Positions 24,233 to 39,131 of a stretch of DNA of 64,000 nt are shown in pieces. Origin of the DNA: Ephydatia muelleri (Eukaryota > Porifera > Demospongiae > Spongillida > Spongillidae). The stretch lies in assembly GCA_013339895.1 (NCBI GenBank), contig JABACO010000008.1, forward strand, positions 9,225,758 through 9,289,757. Reading direction: 5' to 3'. Every line of letters begins with the position of its first letter. The stretch's first letter is position 1. The notes beneath the pieces are model-generated. The model was not told the DNA's origin. It made no database searches and worked only from the letters and a program-made list of their open reading frames with translations. The position numbers and the translations under genes were made by a program.

Positions 24233-25429
24233 TTAAAATTAAGGCCGTGAGGCCCCTCCCCTTATTGCGATTTGAACCCGACTATGAATGTCATTAAAAA
24301 CACCGACTTGTTTCTAACGAGACTTCCGACGATCGGATCGTTTAGCTTGTGGTTTTAAATCGAACGAGAAAACAAAAATGAGTAGCTTCGTCGTTGTTTT
24401 TGGTGTCAAAACTGCGTAAACAAAAGGGTACATCCCGTCCTCGTACCCAGTCCCGGGGGATATGAACACTTTTTAAAGAATGAAATTGCGCCACTAGCGT
24501 CAGAATTGGTCGACATTTACGCTTTTGTGATCAAAAAAATCTCGAGCTATGTATTGGAAGTTGTGTTATAGGAACTTATAGCAACTAGCGAAGAAGATTT
24601 GGGTAGTAAAAAACGGTACTATCCCAGTTCAAAGGAACTAACCGGGACAACCAATGTAATCGCGAGACACCTCCAACAAAGTCAGCGATGGATAAAAACA
24701 TTTAACCCCTCGCTGTAGCTCCTAATTTTGGTTTGCAATGGATTGTGAAAGGTGTGGCAAGTACGTTAAAAAGTAATCAAATTGATAAGGTAAGACGACA
24801 CTATGATTCATATTCGTGCAAAAGAAAGAGTGCAGCAGCCGCAATGAACCTCCAGCAACCGTAAAGGGGCAGCGGCTCCTGTGCACGACTACTGCATCTC
24901 CTGAGGAACCCTCTACTTGCAATGAATCCTTTGCTAGCGATGATCCCATTGCTAGTGCAGAAGAATGCGTAGATAGCACAGGATAGAGGAGGCTCACCAT
25001 GGACCTCACCAAGTTGAAGAATGATGCTGCATCAGTTACCAATCCCCCCCCCCCCCCCCCTCTTTTGGAACTGTAGGCTGTTAGTGTTGTATCATAGTTT
25101 AGTTGGACTGTAAGCTGTTAGTGTTGCATCATAGTGCTTATTAATTACAATCATAATCACACACATTATTTGCATAATAGAAATGAATCATAAATGAAAC
25201 ACACTACTGAACTAAACAGTAATGTTGCAAACTAATAACATCAACTTGAGAGTGAAAGTAGAACCTGCTAAGGATGGCATTAGAACTGACCAAATTGCAT
25301 AGATTTAAATGACCATATAAGTTGCTCAGCATTTGTGATTTGCATACAATAATATTCAGCAAGGGAGATCCCCTTGACCCATGCTGTTTTCATTCATCAA
25401 ACTTAATCCTCTCCTCTCTCCCAGCATGC
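24233..25429. other. Intergenic, no gene seen
   Basis: Poly-C tract at 25045-25062 and a small local duplication around 25075-25135 ('gctgttagtgttg' twice). Nothing coding is recognised. Confidence 0.4.
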
Positions 25430-25790
25430 CTTGTCTAGGAAGCTGGATGATCATCTTTTTCAGTCAATGTTGATGACCTCCACTTCCACTTCTGCAAATA
25501 AGGCATCTGCTTCTGCAACTCACGCTAGTTCGTGGCTTTTGGTTGCCCCCTTCTGTAGGTTTAGGCTTGCATTTTGACCCAGCTGAATTCCAAGCTGCAG
25601 TGAAGTGGTGGTTGGGTATGAACTCCTCAGTAACATCAGTGTGCCCATTCTGCCCAGACATCCCTTTGGATCCTCTTGGACATCAGACATGGTGGCAACG
25701 TGGCATCAGACACAATCACCTGCAAATCAATTTTACGAAGTTCTGTTGTCAAGCTCACTTGTCTGTACATTGAAGGCGGAGAAGAAGCCT
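25430..25790 (+). mobile_element. Non-LTR (RLE-type) retrotransposon 3' piece
   Basis: Open stretch containing SVGLGLHFDPAEFQAAVKWW and CPFCPDIPLDPLGH, the C-x2-C...H finger that precedes the restriction-like endonuclease in R2/Utopia-like LINEs. It matches the piece at 26734-27400 in content but is in the opposite orientation. It is a broken fragment that runs into the minisatellite at 25780. Confidence 0.6.
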
Positions 25791-26075
25791 GGTGTGTGGT
25801 AGAGGAAAGTCCTGATGAAGAAGCCTGGTGTGTGGTGGAGGAAAGTCTTGATGAAGAAGCCTGGTGTGTGGTGGAGGAAAGTCCTGAAGAAGAAGCCTGG
25901 TGTGTGGTAGAGGAAAGTCCTGAAGAAGAAGCCTGGTGTGTGGTAGAGGAAAGTCCTGAAGAAGAAGCCTGGTGTGTGGTAGAGGAAAGTCCTGAAGAAG
26001 AAGCCTGGTGTGTGGTAGAGGAAAGTCCTGAAGAAGAAGCCTGGTGTGTGGTAGAGGAAAGTCCTGATGAAGAAG
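25780..26075. repeat. 36-bp minisatellite, open in both strands
   Basis: About eight copies of a 36-bp unit with 'agaggaaagtcctgaagaag'. The plus frame reads EEAWCVVEESPE repeatedly; the minus frame reads LLQDFPLPHTR repeatedly. It is fused to the retrotransposon piece on its left and followed by a solo fold-back arm on its right. Confidence 0.9.
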
Positions 26076-26097
26076 CCCTGTTTCCATCCTTATTGCC

Positions 26098-26155
26098 TTC
26101 ATATCCTATATACCACCAACTTTCTCATAGAATGTTTTTAGTTACTTGTTTCATG
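26098..26155. mobile_element. Solo arm fragment of fold-back element
   Basis: 'cctatataccaccaactttc' through 'acttgtttcat' matches the right arm of the element at 5672-5956, with a few substitutions and a short deletion. Confidence 0.7.
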
Positions 26156-26733
26156 GATTTTTGTTCATACGATTGTCATGCAAAGGACATACAGTACCAT
26201 GGAAGTTGTGCAAAAGCCTCGTTCCCAGACCTTAAACAAGCATATACCACAAGTATTGCTGTTTATAGTCTCAGTATAATAGAGACACTGTCTTCTCTCA
26301 TGTTGCCTTGGCCACATCCTCTTTCCCATCCTCGCCCTCTGATAAGTTTGCAACTCCTCATACCTGGATCGTCCTAATAGAAGGAGGCTATGGGTGGGGC
26401 TCTGAAACAGAAAAGTAAATATTTGCTCAATATGCAATGTACATTAACGTATCCTCAGTATGATACCTTACCCTGGCTACAATGTCACTACCTGCTATCT
26501 TAATTGCATTAATAGCATTAACATCATGTAGAGATTCACCTGCTACCTTTCTATGCATGCTCAGTGCCTTATTATAGCAATGCAACTGCACTATTGACTA
26601 ACATCAATAACAGCTGCAAGTGCTGATCTAGTACAGCCTCACGATGGGTGAGTCTTGCAAAAGGCATCTGAACAACATACCATTCTTACCCGATTAGCCA
26701 CTTGCTCTCCAAGGCAAAGTTAGTAGTGCTTAC
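26156..26733. other. Intergenic, no gene seen
   Basis: Short unrelated open frames only, with no repeat and no recognisable domain. Confidence 0.4.
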
Positions 26734-27400
26734 TTAACTCTTTGGGTGGCTAGCTAGCTGGGAGATAGACTCCAAGGCCTCCTTTCCCCAGGCTCCATAC
26801 GATTCAACCATCAATGGTACACAGACCCATCCAAGTTCATTGCATTTGCCATCGTTGGAGCAGTGCTTTCTCTGCTCAGTCATCCATGCAGCTACGCCTG
26901 TTGTCACACTCACTTCCAAAATAATTGTGGGATTAAGCGGGGATGTGACCGACAGGTCAAAAGCTGCTGGCTTGCCCAAGGCCCAGTTTGGAACCAAAAG
27001 GTCAGCTGGATGGGTGTGGCTGTGACTGGAGGTGACATTGCTACCCATTTCCACCTGGACTCCCAGATGAGCTCGCCGAACAGAACTCTGAAAGAACATC
27101 ACGTAGTTTGTTGTGGCGAGAAACCACATCACCACCCCTTTTGCAGATAACAGCATGATGGCCAAGTGGGTCCAGAGCAATCTCAGGGTACAGTGGGCAG
27201 CAAGAACCAAAAGAAACCTCAAAGCCAAGCCACCGCTTAATGGCAACCTGAAATTGGGAAAGGTCGAGAAGGAGACCGAGACCCTCTGAAGGAGTGACAG
27301 ACAGCCATGATGCTGCATGAGGGGAGGAAGCAGAGAGCAGGTGAGCCTTGTCGGCGATGGAGGACATGTCCAGAAGAAACTTGAAGAGGTGGTCATCCAT
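26734..27400 (-). mobile_element. Non-LTR (RLE-type) retrotransposon 3' piece
   Basis: Minus-strand frames contain LSASSPHAASWLSVTPSEGL, a CPLYPEIALDPLGHH...CKRGGDVVSRHN finger, then PADLLV...KPAAFDLSVTSPL, which has the D...D spacing of a restriction-like endonuclease, and an ELGWVCVPLMVESYGAWG tail. This is the C-terminal third of an RLE-bearing LINE. It is broken, with at least one frame change. Confidence 0.65.
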
Positions 27401-27939
27401 CTTGGAGGAGAGGCTCTTTTTTCATGATGGGAGTCAACAGGAGTGCCTCTGAGTTAATTGCCTCTGATGGTGGTACAAATAACTAATTTGCTGATGCAAG
27501 GTGGTGTTGCGACTGAGAGCCAAGCTCAGAGGTACAAAGCGAGGCAATGTAAGCTGCAAGGGAGTGTTGTGTGAGGGAACGCAAGACCCAGACCACCTCT
27601 ACTCAGGCTCAGCCTAGCCTGGTGCAAGGCATGATCAGACATGTTATTATTTTAATATTATTCAAATTATTATTATTATTAGACCGCTTAGATATACACG
27701 CATCACATGAACACAAGAAAAAAGTATGCTTTGCTCTATGCTGGTGGTGCTGTCCTTGAAAGTATAGCTGTGGCATTGGCACGAACCAGGTGAACGTTTG
27801 ACAACCGGCCATAAATGTCATTGAGCACCACCGACTTTGGCTTGCCTATAAGTAAACAATAACACAACAATAGAACAACAACAACAAAAATTTAGCCTAC
27901 AATTATTGTTAATTTTTTTAAAGAATAATGACCTTTCTA
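27401..27939. other. Between retrotransposon pieces, no gene seen
   Basis: AT-rich with small 'attatt' runs; nothing coding is recognised. Confidence 0.4.
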
Positions 27940-28320
27940 GGTCTCACCCCCTGGTATCCCTGCCACTTTTGACTTAATTGTGACATCTCCTCTCACACCA
28001 GTGTCGCTTCATGAAGCAAGTTTCATGGCCGCTCGACTGGCAGAGCAGATGAAGCACCAGGCTAATGACCCCAAGTGTCACACTCTTGGATGGAACGGCA
28101 CCCCTCTTGCTGTGGAGAGTTATGGGAACTGGGGTCTTGGAGCCAGGCAAGCTTTCTCCCATTTGGCCTCATGCCTGTCTTTGGCTTAGGCTGGCACAAG
28201 TCACAAACCTTGGCAGACCTCTATGGGAGGTTAAATGTAGTCCTGGTGCAGTGCAATGCAAGAGCTCTCCTATGTAGAGCATGGAATTTACATTGGACAG
28301 TTAGATTTATATGTGCTGTG
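27940..28320 (+). mobile_element. Retrotransposon C-terminal tail piece
   Basis: The plus frame has MTSPLTPVSLHEASFMAARL and LGWNGTPLAVESYGNWGLGA, the same C-terminal tail as the copies at 26734-27400 and 30060-30539. It is a short broken fragment. Confidence 0.6.
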
Positions 28321-28429
28321 TAATTAGTATAGGAATATCGCTTAGTGTAAGTAAAGTTAGCATATCATGTATGTATTATTGTATTTATACCAAGGTTTAG
28401 TATTAACAATAACACAACAATAAGCCTAC

Positions 28430-29955
28430 AAGTCATCATCATTCATGCCAGCAAGGGGTCCAATGCTGCCTAATAAAGCTGCATGAATGGTGACAGTCTT
28501 TGCAGAGGGAACTGAAATGACTGAGGATCTTGAGTTGAAAGGAGAAGACGAGGACCAATTTCTTTCAAAACAGACATCGACTCTGGACCAAATTGCACCT
28601 GAAGTCTCAAAGGCCAACGGAACAAAATAAATGATCTACTCAGATGGTCATATTTGTGATGTTTGTTGTCTTCAGCCACCTTTCTTGCACCAGCAGTAGA
28701 GTTGGAAAAGTTAGATGGAGTCAGGGTGGCACACCATTAGTTTACCACGTTTCCATGGAGCAACAGATATGCCATCGAGTCGCGTGCCATCAGATCTCTG
28801 TGGTTCCACAACGAGCAGGGAACCTTGCTGAAACTAGAGATCTACAAACGATATCATTAAGGGGTACATGTTAGGAGTGTCGCCCTTCACTGTATCGAGA
28901 GGTCCAGGTATGGAAAAGCTGGTAACTGTTGACCCACAATGGTGGCACAGATGAGGGAGGCATAACGGGCCACCAAGTCTTGGACCTGTAGCAATGCGCA
29001 CTGCGTTACTGCTCACTCTGAGTCCAGCTGAGGACAGTATAGCGGAAGCGCATTTAGCCATGGACCAGCCTCAGGAGTTGATGACTAGCAAGAAGGTGGG
29101 CATGTGGAGCTGTGTCAGGAGCTCTGAGCAATGGCAAGGACCTTTGTGAGGTCCCAAGCCTACTATGAAAAACTGGCTGGAGCCAAAAGCGGAGGACCGC
29201 TGTGGTTTTGTGACCACAATGTCAAGGCCACATCAACATTAGGGATGGAAACGTTACTGAGTCTTTCAGGTAGGAGAAGACATACTTTGTTGGAGGCACC
29301 AGCAGCTGAAGCTATAGAAGCAGACGCTGCCCACTGCACTGCACTTCGAATCCCCGCACCACCCAACTTCACAGGTAGCTGAGCTTGTACCCAGGCCTTA
29401 TCAGCATCAGAAAAGTTGATGCTTAAAGTGTGACTTAGGATTGACTTCAGTAGATCATCGAAGTCACAAAGCCTAGAAGACAAAAAAAAAAAACAGGGAG
29501 ATGTACAAAGGTTGTGGAGCAATTTGGGTATGGCCAATGAGTATCATAACAGAAACATGATAGAATCATGACTATCAAACCTGTCACCCCCATTGTTTAT
29601 AGAAAACATAGTCTGGAATCAAGTGATGTATTAATTGAGTTGACATCTCCTATGGGAGGGAGAGCCAAGAGCAGCCATTGCATCATTGGGGTTGGTAATG
29701 CCGTGGAGTGCAGCAATATTAGACAACAACAACTGAATTGTTGCCCCACTGTTGCTAATTGACTTGGCATAGTTTAAAGCCAGTAGGTCCAGCTGTATGT
29801 ATCCTTTCAAGATCACGGCTCACTGTCTCCAGACTGCCCCCAAGAGTCCCATCATCCAGATAGAAAGCACAAAACTCAGACTTCAAAAGTGAGCATACAT
29901 GTGATTGTGTGTATTGTTGATCACAAGAGTGGTCTTCCTGAGTGTTGAACAATGA
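28430..29955 (-). mobile_element. Retrotransposon reverse-transcriptase region, decayed
   Basis: Minus-strand frames include AFYLDDGTLGGSLETVSRDL, which carries an RT active-site YLDD; LPVKLGGAGIRSAVQWAASA; and RVSSNAVRIATGPRLGGPLC followed by a C/H-rich motif. These are typical of the RT and post-RT regions of the same element family. The piece is scrambled over several frames and clearly dead. The YLDD motif leaves some doubt about the exact class. Confidence 0.55.
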
Positions 29956-30059
29956 GAGGATGACATCATCTGTGAATTGTAGACTGGATGTACCAAGGAC
30001 ATTAAAAGCATTCTTAAAGTCCAGTATTACAAATATTTAAATATTAAAGACACAATCGC

Positions 30060-30539
30060 TTGCGAAACATCATCGCTGATTTGTGCCGTCGTGCCCACCT
30101 ATCTGTACGAGTTGAAGTTGGTAGAGGGCTCTTAGGATCTCACGATTACACATGGCCAGCTGATGTGCTTGTTGATGGATGGGATAGGGCTAAGCCAGCT
30201 GCCTTTGATGTTACTGTCACCTCTCCTCTTACCCCAGTCACCCTGAATGAGGCCAGCATCCACGAAGGAGCAGCAGCCTTGGCTGCTGAGACAAGGAAGC
30301 ATGCAGCCAATGATGCTAGATGCCAAGCACTCGGATGGTCATGGATTCCTCTGGCCGTGGAAACGTTTGGAAATTGGGGAAGAGAGGCACAATGTGTTTT
30401 TTCTCGCTTGGCTACTCTGGTGGCTCTAAGACAAGGTCGATCCAAGTCTTCAGCTGTCAGGGATATCTATGGTTGCCTCAGCATCTCACTGGTGAGGTCT
30501 GTGGCTAGATCCATTATGGGAAGAGAGACAGTTAATTAA
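30060..30539 (+). mobile_element. Retrotransposon C-terminal endonuclease piece, 159 codons open
   Basis: The longest uninterrupted piece of the family: RAHLSVRVEVGRG, PADVLVDGW..AKPAAFDVTV (restriction-like endonuclease-type D...D), HAANDARCQALGWSWIPLAV, VRDIYGCLSISLVRSVARSI and a stop. It is truncated at its 5' side, with an A-rich stretch about 80 bp downstream (30619-30636). Confidence 0.65.
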
Positions 30540-30906
30540 AACTTTTGTAGGTAGGCTAGGTGTTTTAAAATTAGCGTTTGTGAATAATATTGTCACATGT
30601 AAGTCTTATTAAAAACTACACAAAAAAAAAAAAGAAATTTAATAATTAAAGTGTGGCTTAATCATTAAATTTAGCATATTTAAGTACCCTATGTGTGTTC
30701 TTTTACACTCATCCCAGTTTACACCAACATTGCCATCCAATCCTATGTCCCAGTTTCCTCTGCTGCCTGGTGCACGTGATACTGACGCAAGTACTTAATG
30801 ACACTCTTCCTGTGCTACGTGTATAGTTTTCTAATTGTTCGTGCGAAAAATTTCCGTGACTTGCGCAGATAGGGGTTTGCAATTGCTACAACGAGACCAA
30901 AGGGGC
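30540..30906. other. Region upstream of the ORP gene
   Basis: A-run at ~30619-30632 and 'attaaa' repeats, then the presumed ORP promoter. The ORP frame is open back to an ATG at 30835. Confidence 0.4.
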
Positions 30907-35426
<4,520 letters not shown>

Positions 35427-35950
35427 ACTTTTCAAGTCTCTGTGGGCCAGAATGAGTCTTTGCCAAAACCACCACTGTCATGGCAATCTTGTGTACCGTT
35501 TGTGGAAAATCTATGTAGGTTCATTGGTTTATTTCTCTGTTTGTTGTTGTTATGGTGATTGGTTTACTTTGGTATATAATGTGTGTGGCATATGGCTTAT
35601 CACATGTAGATTGCTGTCTAAGTTTCAGCACTACTCCTTTTGTGTGTGTTGGGTATGTGGCAAGTACCCTCGTGAGACCTGGAATGTGTCACATGGGATA
35701 ATCATCCCACTATGGAAGACATGTGGTTGGTCATTGCCAGCAGGCTTCTTTGGAGCTTGCTTGATCTCCATTCAGTTCTGTTAACAATCTTTGTTCTGTT
35801 GTGAGTGCATGTCATTCACTCCTAGAGTAACTCATTCTTTGCTATAAAGTAATTCAGGTTGGATGGATTAAAATTCACAAAACTACCACATAGATGAACA
35901 TTCCCATGATCAGTTCTGCCTGCAAGAGGAGTGGAGGAATGTGTGTGTGT
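35427..35950. other. 3' intergenic between convergent ORP and TLDc genes
   Basis: The open frame from 35326 into this stretch (ends 35784) is the wrong frame of the last ORP exon. Two 3' UTRs are expected here; nothing else is recognised. Confidence 0.5.
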
Positions 35951-37449
35951 TCAGGTGTTTTGCAGCTGTTCCTTCGGCCTGTTTGTCTCTATCCCTCCCA
36001 ACTCGAGGAGATATCTGTCAGGACTGTCCAACCACATCTCCTTTAACCCTTCCCGTCGTATCTTCAGGGGAGAGATTCAGACTGACAACAGACAAAGAGA
36101 TGCCATCATGCTGCTCAAAATGTAGCTATATCTAACACAAGGATTAATCCTCTTCAAAAAGCTGCCATCAATCACATAAGTATTTTCACAAGCCATCAAG
36201 CAAGTTGACCGTTTTCACAAGCCATCATGCAAATTAACCTCTTGATGAACCAAAAGTAGCGATAACCCTTTTCACATCCAATCATGCGGTTAACCCCTTT
36301 GCACCCAACTCACATTCCTGCTCTTCAGGACGGCCTTCTCCTCCCATTGTTTCAACTTGCTCTGGTACTCTGCAGCCTGCAGACCCCCACACCCCCACAC
36401 CTGTTGAAAGGGGGAGTGGTACTAAACTTAATTACAATCACTTACATACCCACACATGCAATAAAAAAATCATTGGATAAAGGTTACTCGTGTTGGTCAC
36501 ACAACTCAGATAATCTTTGTAGAGAGGTCACTCCCCACTGTACCTTTGCAAAGGTCACATGATCCCATCCTCCTCCCCCTCTCACCTCGATGCTCTCCAC
36601 TTCCTGCCACGGCCCGTTGTACAGCCTGCACTTCTCCAAGGTGTCGTCCACCTGCAGGAGGCAGGCCTGGGGCGATGACATCACCTGTAATCCGACGGGG
36701 AATCCCCTGTGCGCGTCGTTGAGCGATAAAAGCTTTGGTCCAGCTGTGTTATTGCACACACACACACATACACACACACATACACACACACACAGGCATA
36801 GCATCATAGATAATACATACATAGATACGCAACACCAAAATAAATAAAATAGCACATTTTAACGAATGCATCCTGATGCAAATAAGCACCTCAAAGTTTA
36901 AAGCAAATCTAACAGAAAGACCATACATTTGAGCAACCTGAACACCGGCTGGAGTTGGACGAGCCTGAACTCCTCTTGTCCCCAGTAGCGTGGGCCGCAA
37001 TACCACTCTGTGTCCACCATCAGGGCGTACAGGCCCTCCGTGCGCTCTGTCTTGTGATAGCACCTGACAAGCATCACAGAGGGTTTCTTGTAGTCCAAGC
37101 AGTGGTGGAGGAACCTGTTCATGCTGGTGCCGTGCACTCTGCTCGAGTACAGCTGTGTCCAAACACCGCCCACGGGGAAGCTAACTTGGTTGGGCTGTGC
37201 GAGAGTAGAGGTGAGGGAGGAGAGGGGAAGGTGAGGGTGATGGAGAGGATGGAATTGTAGTGACACCAATCACGTCTACAGATGTTACAATGGGGAATGG
37301 GGTACCTTAGCTAATTTGGCAGATTTGACAGTGAGAGAGATTGGTACCAGTGTGGAAATGGCCCAGATCAGGGCAGACAGCTCTGGTTCCTTGGAGGCTT
37401 CATCTCCCTCAAGGTGGGGCGATGGTAGCACAAACTGACCTCGCAAGTT
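35951..37449 (-). CDS. TLDc-domain protein (C-terminal part)
   Basis: TLDc proteins (OXR1, NCOA7, TBC1D24, MEAK7) bind V-ATPase and protect against oxidative stress. Exons: 37449-37306, 37194-36927, 36743-36586, 36400-36314, 36061-35951; phases agree, giving 255 residues to the stop. Seen directly: LYSSRVHGTSMNRFLHHCLD, the usual TLDc opening (LYS...HG.S...F); YWGQEEFRLVQLQPVF (G...F.F.L.P.F); and VESIE joined to VWGCGG (the terminal EVWG). A charged tail (KLKQWEEKAVLKSRN, LDSPDRYLLELGG) follows. That tail reminds me of EF-hand/TLDc proteins of protists and of MEAK7-type proteins, but similarity to human MEAK7 is weak, so no symbol is given. The N-terminus lies above 37449 and may fall at or beyond the assembly gap. 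Confidence 0.72.
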
Positions 37450-37701
37450 CTGTGGCATCGGAGAGAGCAGCAGTGATTGTGGTGATGGTTGCAATGGTGC
37501 TGTGTGACAGTGATGATGTGGTGATGTAGTGATGGTTATGTTGGTGATGGTGGTATGATGGTGGTGATGGTGGTGTGTGGATGTCCACATGTGGACCACA
37601 ATGTGATGCACACACAAAGCAGCTCGCACACACGCACACGTGTCCACTTTTATACATTGAGAGGTGGACTTTACTTCATCACTGTGTGTTTGTGAGGTGC
37701 T

Positions 37702-37752
37702 ATGGTAACGCAGTACAGCGCCAAGGATCCACCTGTGCAGCCCTTCAAGAAG
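37702..37752 (+). other. Candidate first coding exon of unknown gene
   Basis: An ATG opens 17 codons (MVTQYSAKDPPVQPFKK) ending exactly at a strong donor, aag|gtaagg. The peptide looks protein-like but I do not recognise it, and it does not match the CDKAL1 N-terminus. Any partner exon would lie in or beyond the gap. It is on the strand opposite the TLDc gene. Confidence 0.3.
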
Positions 37753-37871
37753 GTAAGGACAGGAGCGCTTGACCCAGTCAACAAACTGTGCACTACTGAG
37801 TGTTGGAGACTCCTTTCAGAGTATTGAGGGTTCAAGAAGCACAATGAGTACATCATCCAACTTTTACTCAC

Positions 37872-38000
37872 TCTCATTCTCCTCTCCCTCCCTCTCTCCT
37901 CCCCTTCTGCTCCCTCCTCTTCCTCTCCTTCCCCCTCCCCTCTCCTTCCCCCTCCCCTCTCCTTCCCCCTCCCCTTTCCTCTCCCCTTCCTCTCCCTCCT
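37872..38000. repeat. CT-rich repeat on left flank of assembly gap
   Basis: Pure pyrimidine repeat 'cctctccttccccctcc'. The same composition resumes on the other side of the gap. Confidence 0.9.
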
Positions 38001-39000
38001 NNNNNNNNNNNNNNNNNNNNNNNNNNNNNNNNNNNNNNNNNNNNNNNNNNNNNNNNNNNNNNNNNNNNNNNNNNNNNNNNNNNNNNNNNNNNNNNNNNNN
38101 NNNNNNNNNNNNNNNNNNNNNNNNNNNNNNNNNNNNNNNNNNNNNNNNNNNNNNNNNNNNNNNNNNNNNNNNNNNNNNNNNNNNNNNNNNNNNNNNNNNN
38201 NNNNNNNNNNNNNNNNNNNNNNNNNNNNNNNNNNNNNNNNNNNNNNNNNNNNNNNNNNNNNNNNNNNNNNNNNNNNNNNNNNNNNNNNNNNNNNNNNNNN
38301 NNNNNNNNNNNNNNNNNNNNNNNNNNNNNNNNNNNNNNNNNNNNNNNNNNNNNNNNNNNNNNNNNNNNNNNNNNNNNNNNNNNNNNNNNNNNNNNNNNNN
38401 NNNNNNNNNNNNNNNNNNNNNNNNNNNNNNNNNNNNNNNNNNNNNNNNNNNNNNNNNNNNNNNNNNNNNNNNNNNNNNNNNNNNNNNNNNNNNNNNNNNN
38501 NNNNNNNNNNNNNNNNNNNNNNNNNNNNNNNNNNNNNNNNNNNNNNNNNNNNNNNNNNNNNNNNNNNNNNNNNNNNNNNNNNNNNNNNNNNNNNNNNNNN
38601 NNNNNNNNNNNNNNNNNNNNNNNNNNNNNNNNNNNNNNNNNNNNNNNNNNNNNNNNNNNNNNNNNNNNNNNNNNNNNNNNNNNNNNNNNNNNNNNNNNNN
38701 NNNNNNNNNNNNNNNNNNNNNNNNNNNNNNNNNNNNNNNNNNNNNNNNNNNNNNNNNNNNNNNNNNNNNNNNNNNNNNNNNNNNNNNNNNNNNNNNNNNN
38801 NNNNNNNNNNNNNNNNNNNNNNNNNNNNNNNNNNNNNNNNNNNNNNNNNNNNNNNNNNNNNNNNNNNNNNNNNNNNNNNNNNNNNNNNNNNNNNNNNNNN
38901 NNNNNNNNNNNNNNNNNNNNNNNNNNNNNNNNNNNNNNNNNNNNNNNNNNNNNNNNNNNNNNNNNNNNNNNNNNNNNNNNNNNNNNNNNNNNNNNNNNNN
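38001..39000. other. Assembly gap (1,000 N)
   Basis: Exactly 1,000 N, probably a placeholder of unknown true length. It interrupts a pyrimidine tract upstream of the first visible CDKAL1 exon; the CDKAL1 N-terminal ~300 residues and perhaps the TLDc N-terminus are missing around it. Confidence 0.95.
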
Positions 39001-39098
39001 CTCCCTCCCCTCCCTCCCCTCTCCCCTCCCCTCCCTCCCCTCCTCCCTCCCTCCCCTCCTCCCCTCCCCTCCCTCTCCTTCTCCCCTCCTCTGTCCCA
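39001..39098. repeat. CT-rich repeat on right flank of gap
   Basis: (CCCTCCCCT)n-like pyrimidine tract ending ~33 bp before the acceptor at 39131. Confidence 0.9.
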
Positions 39099-39131
39099 AT
39101 GTCCTCTAACTCACCTCCTCTCTTTCCACAG

